Below, in pieces: positions 61,554 through 64,000 of a stretch of 64,000 bases of DNA. How positions within the stretch are numbered: position 1 is the first letter of the stretch; every line of letters starts with the position of its first letter. The notes below the pieces were generated by a model that was not told the DNA's origin, searched no databases, and saw only the letters and a program-made list of their open reading frames with translations. The stretch is from JACPFV01 sp038043245. Lineage in GTDB: Bacteria; Pseudomonadota; Gammaproteobacteria; Nevskiales; Nevskiaceae. The stretch is from the NCBI GenBank assembly GCA_038043245.1, contig JBBTCH010000001.1, positions 558,001 to 622,000 on the forward strand. The letters are read 5' to 3'. A program made the position numbers and the translations under genes.

Positions 61554-62966
61554 ATGAAATGGCTCTCAGCTTTACTGTCCTGCGTTCTGGCACCTTGTGC
61601 TTCGGCTCTGCAACTGCCCGCCCCGAATATCGCGGCCTTGCTGGCGAGCGATGCGAATCAACGGGGGCCGGTGGCTTTTCGTTTTGCAGCGCCGGTCGCG
61701 GTGAAAATCACCCCGGCGACGCATGGCGTGTGGAGCACCCTCGACGATGGGCGCCTGCAGTGGGTTTTGAAGATCACATCGACGGGCGCCACTTCACTCA
61801 ACTTTGCCTTCACCCGCTACCAGTTACCACCGGGCGCCGCGCTGAAAATCAGTGGCGGCCCTGACCAGCGCGGGCCGTATACCGAACGTGAGAACCAAAT
61901 CGGCCAGCTGTGGACGCCGGTGGTGCGCAGCAGCGAGGCGATACTGGAACTGACCGTGCCCGCCGCAGCGAAAAGCCGCGTCGTACTGGAACTTAGTCAG
62001 ATCAATCACGGCTTCCGCGGGTTTGGCGCCAAGGATGTGGTCAGCGGCAAATCCGGTGACTGCAATGTGGACGTGGTCTGCCCGGCCGGTGACGAATGGC
62101 GCGACGAAATCCGCAGTGTGGCGCGCTATACCGTCGGCGGCGCGTTTCTCTGCACCGGCCAGCTGGTCAACAACACCGCGCAGGATTTCACTCCGTATTT
62201 CCTCACCGCCGGCCACTGTCTGACCGCGCCACTGGCCCCGACCACGGTGTTCTACTGGAACTACGAAACCAGCAGCTGCGGCGGCACCCCGGACGGCTCA
62301 CTGGACCAGACGCAGTCGGGCGCGCAACTGGTCGCCACCTCGATCCCCGACACGCAGTCGCCCAGCTCGGACTTCACCCTGCTGCAACTGGGCGCGACGC
62401 CGCCGGCGGCGTTCCGTGTCTTTTATGCCGGCTGGGACAATCGCAACCTCGCGCCGACCGGCGTCACTGCCATCCACCACCCGGCAGGCGACGAGAAACG
62501 CATCAGCTTCGATTTCGACGCCACCGCCATCGCCGCTTATGGCGAAGACGCCGACTCAGTGAATACGACGCTGTCCCCGACCCATCTGCGCGTCGCCGAC
62601 TGGGATGTCGGCACCACCGAAGGCGGCTCGTCCGGCTCGGGCCTGTGGAACGCCGAGCGGCGCTTGGTCGGCACACTGTCAGGTGGATTCGCCGCCTGCG
62701 GCAACGATGAGCCCGACTGGTATGGGCGCCTGCACAGCCATTGGTTCGACCTGCCGACGCCGCTGACCAGTCCGGCGAGTCATCTCGACCCGCTGAACTC
62801 CGGTGCGGAAACGCTGGACGGCGCAGACCCCAACCCGTCCGCCGGTGGCACGCCCACGCCCTCGGTGACACCGACAAACGCAAAATCCTTCGGCGGCGCC
62901 CTCGCCGTATTCAGTCTGCTGCCGCTGCTGTTATTCGCCGCAATCAAACGAGGAGTACGTCCATGA
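61554..62966 (+). CDS. Secreted trypsin-like serine protease (lysyl endopeptidase type) with GlyGly-CTERM-like tail
   Basis: This 470-residue protein has a signal peptide ending in SALQ, a beta-rich N-terminal region (about 40-160), and a chymotrypsin-fold protease with His221 (TAGHC), Asp273 (SSDF) and Ser360 (GGSSGSG). Cys200 and Cys222 could form the usual disulfide beside His. DWYGR near 388 matches the place of the Lys-pocket Asp in Achromobacter protease I, so cleavage after Lys is possible. The tail (about 445-470) has Gly-Gly, a hydrophobic helix and KRGVR, like rhombosortase substrates. The SDR gene overlaps it by 4 bases. Confidence 0.88.
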   Translation: MKWLSALLSCVLAPCASALQLPAPNIAALLASDANQRGPVAFRFAAPVAVKITPATHGVWSTLDDGRLQWVLKITSTGATSLNFAFTRYQLPPGAALKISGGPDQRGPYTERENQIGQLWTPVVRSSEAILELTVPAAAKSRVVLELSQINHGFRGFGAKDVVSGKSGDCNVDVVCPAGDEWRDEIRSVARYTVGGAFLCTGQLVNNTAQDFTPYFLTAGHCLTAPLAPTTVFYWNYETSSCGGTPDGSLDQTQSGAQLVATSIPDTQSPSSDFTLLQLGATPPAAFRVFYAGWDNRNLAPTGVTAIHHPAGDEKRISFDFDATAIAAYGEDADSVNTTLSPTHLRVADWDVGTTEGGSSGSGLWNAERRLVGTLSGGFAACGNDEPDWYGRLHSHWFDLPTPLTSPASHLDPLNSGAETLDGADPNPSAGGTPTPSVTPTNAKSFGGALAVFSLLPLLLFAAIKRGVRP

Positions 62967-63751
62967 ACACACTCGCAGGAAAAACCGCGCTGGTCACCGG
63001 CGCCTCCAGTGGTCTAGGCGTGGATTTCGCGCGTGAACTGGCGCGGCACGGGGCACGGCTGGTGCTGGTGGCGCGACGCGAAGATCTGCTCAAGCAGGTG
63101 CAAGCCGAGATCAAACAGACACACGGCGTCGAAGTCACGCTGGTGGCGACGGACCTCAGCACCGCCGACGCGCCAAAAAAACTCTACGACCAGCTCAAGC
63201 AGCAGAACATCGTCGTCGATGTGCTGGTCAACAACGCCGGTTTCGGCACCTACGGCCTCGAACTCGACACGCCCTGGGAGAAGACCCAGCAGATGCTGAT
63301 GCTGAACATGTTGACGCTCACCTACATGACCAAGCTGTTCGCGCGCGACATGGTCAAGCGCGGTGACGGCTACATCCTGCAGGTCGCCAGCATCGGTGCC
63401 TATCAACCCTCACCGCTGTACGCCGCCTATTCCGCCACCAAGAGTTATGTGCGCTCGTTCAGCCAGGCCTTGAACTACGAGCTGCGCGACAGCGGCGTCT
63501 CCTGCACGGTGCTCTCGCCCGGCGCTACTGCCACCGAATTCCTCAAGGTGTCGGGCCAGAAACTGCTGTGGGCGCACAAGGCAACGATGATGACCTCGGC
63601 CGAAGTGGCGCACAGCGGCATCCGCGCCATGCTCAACCGCCGTTACAGCATCGTCCCGGGCTGGATCAACTGGATCACGACGCTAATGACTTTCATCACA
63701 CCCGATTGGGCTAATGCCGCGCTGGCCCACAAGGCGATGAAGGATGGGTAA
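62963..63751 (+). CDS. Short-chain dehydrogenase/reductase, DltE/YqjQ-like
   Basis: This 262-residue SDR starts at ATG 62963, 7 bases after AGGAG and overlapping the protease stop. It has TGASSGLGVDFARELARHG, NNAGFGTYG, catalytic Ser in QVASIGAYQPSP, and YSATKSYVRSFSQAL. This is the SDR group of uncharacterised ketoreductases near YqjQ/DltE. Substrate is unknown. Why it is coupled to a secreted protease is not clear. Confidence 0.88.
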   Translation: MNTLAGKTALVTGASSGLGVDFARELARHGARLVLVARREDLLKQVQAEIKQTHGVEVTLVATDLSTADAPKKLYDQLKQQNIVVDVLVNNAGFGTYGLELDTPWEKTQQMLMLNMLTLTYMTKLFARDMVKRGDGYILQVASIGAYQPSPLYAAYSATKSYVRSFSQALNYELRDSGVSCTVLSPGATATEFLKVSGQKLLWAHKATMMTSAEVAHSGIRAMLNRRYSIVPGWINWITTLMTFITPDWANAALAHKAMKDG

Positions 63752-63866
63752 TCACCCTGTTATCGCCGAGATTTCATGATCCAGGTCCGGCAACGCGACA
63801 GCGCGCGGGCTGACGCCATCTGAGTGCTACGATAGTTTTCATCTTCCATTGAACATATGTAGCGAA

Positions 63867-64000
63867 TGCCCCGCAAACCCGCGCAGGAATCCGGCGACGC
63901 GCTGACAGCGATCCAGGATCATGCCTTCGGTCTGTTCGGTCGTTACGGCTACGAAGGCGTCAGCGTTGGTGACATCGCCCGCGAAGCCGGCCTGAGCAAA
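63867..64000 (+). CDS. TetR-family transcriptional regulator (N-terminus only)
   Basis: The first 44 codons from ATG 63867 run off the window. They encode a TetR-type helix-turn-helix: AFGLFGRYGYEGVSVGDIAREAGLSK. The target is unknown; it may control the SDR before it. The 115 bases before it are a plausible promoter region, with no motif I would name. Confidence 0.85.

Overview
This 64 kb window is GC-rich chromosomal DNA from a gammaproteobacterium. Support for that placement comes from gene order and families: mfd next to csiV, DUF4845 between lepB and rnc, an rpoE-rseA-rseB-mucD block, sdhE with ygfX beside sdhCDAB, infC-rpmI-rplT-pheST-ihfA, and a GacS/BarA-type kinase beside cysM. A lineage near Nevskiales or Xanthomonadales is possible, but this is inference and I cannot name a genus. 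Coding density is very high. Neighbouring genes often overlap by 4-11 bases, and no gene-free stretch longer than about 300 bases was found.

Layout. 1-7.5 kb: 5' part of an RND-type exporter, mfd, csiV, an orphan ParA ATPase, a prodomain-like lipoprotein, and a FecR-SPOR periplasmic protein. 7.5-13.2 kb: a tightly overlapped minus-strand operon, cysM > DnaQ-like exonuclease > rlmD > L,D-transpeptidase > nagZ > hpt > methylthioinosine phosphorylase. A hybrid sensor kinase diverges from it at 13.26-15.84 kb. 15.8-26.2 kb: a long minus-strand envelope-stress, translation and housekeeping operon, rpoE-rseA-rseB-mucD-glutaredoxin-lepA-lepB-DUF4845-rnc-era-recO-pdxJ-acpS. nadB diverges from it. 27.8-30.5 kb: an orphan lipoprotein and a DNA alkylation repair pair, Ada/AlkA fusion plus Ogt. 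30.6-35.6 kb: a complex II locus, SDHAF4-like > sdhC > sdhD > sdhA > sdhB > sdhE > ygfX, with ygfZ divergent. 35.7-41 kb: a sulfate uptake operon, O/P-type porin > sbp > cysT > cysW > cysA.

41-51.5 kb: lysS, prfB with its programmed frameshift, an OmpA-family protein with its terminator, a repeat cluster, an orphan membrane protein, tRNA-Pro, and the translation operon infC > rpmI > rplT > pheS > pheT > ihfA > MerR-like regulator. 51.6-56.6 kb: a cNMP-binding/EAL protein, tRNA-Val, uvrB, an aspartate-type aminotransferase and tRNA-Asn. 56.6-64 kb: FAD-dependent reductase and short-chain dehydrogenase pair, an AsmA-like protein, alanine dehydrogenase, a small membrane protein, two tRNA-Arg genes, a secreted trypsin-like protease with a GlyGly-CTERM-like tail, another short-chain dehydrogenase, and the start of a TetR regulator.

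Most of the window is conserved core genome. The best novelty candidates are a lipoprotein (5785-6348) that looks like the N-terminal region of the protease at 61554-62966 without a catalytic domain, the FecR-SPOR protein beside it, a lipoprotein form of the MucD protease, a sulfate operon led by its own O/P-type porin, and a clustered set of complex II maturation factors. I found no CRISPR array, prophage or insertion sequence.
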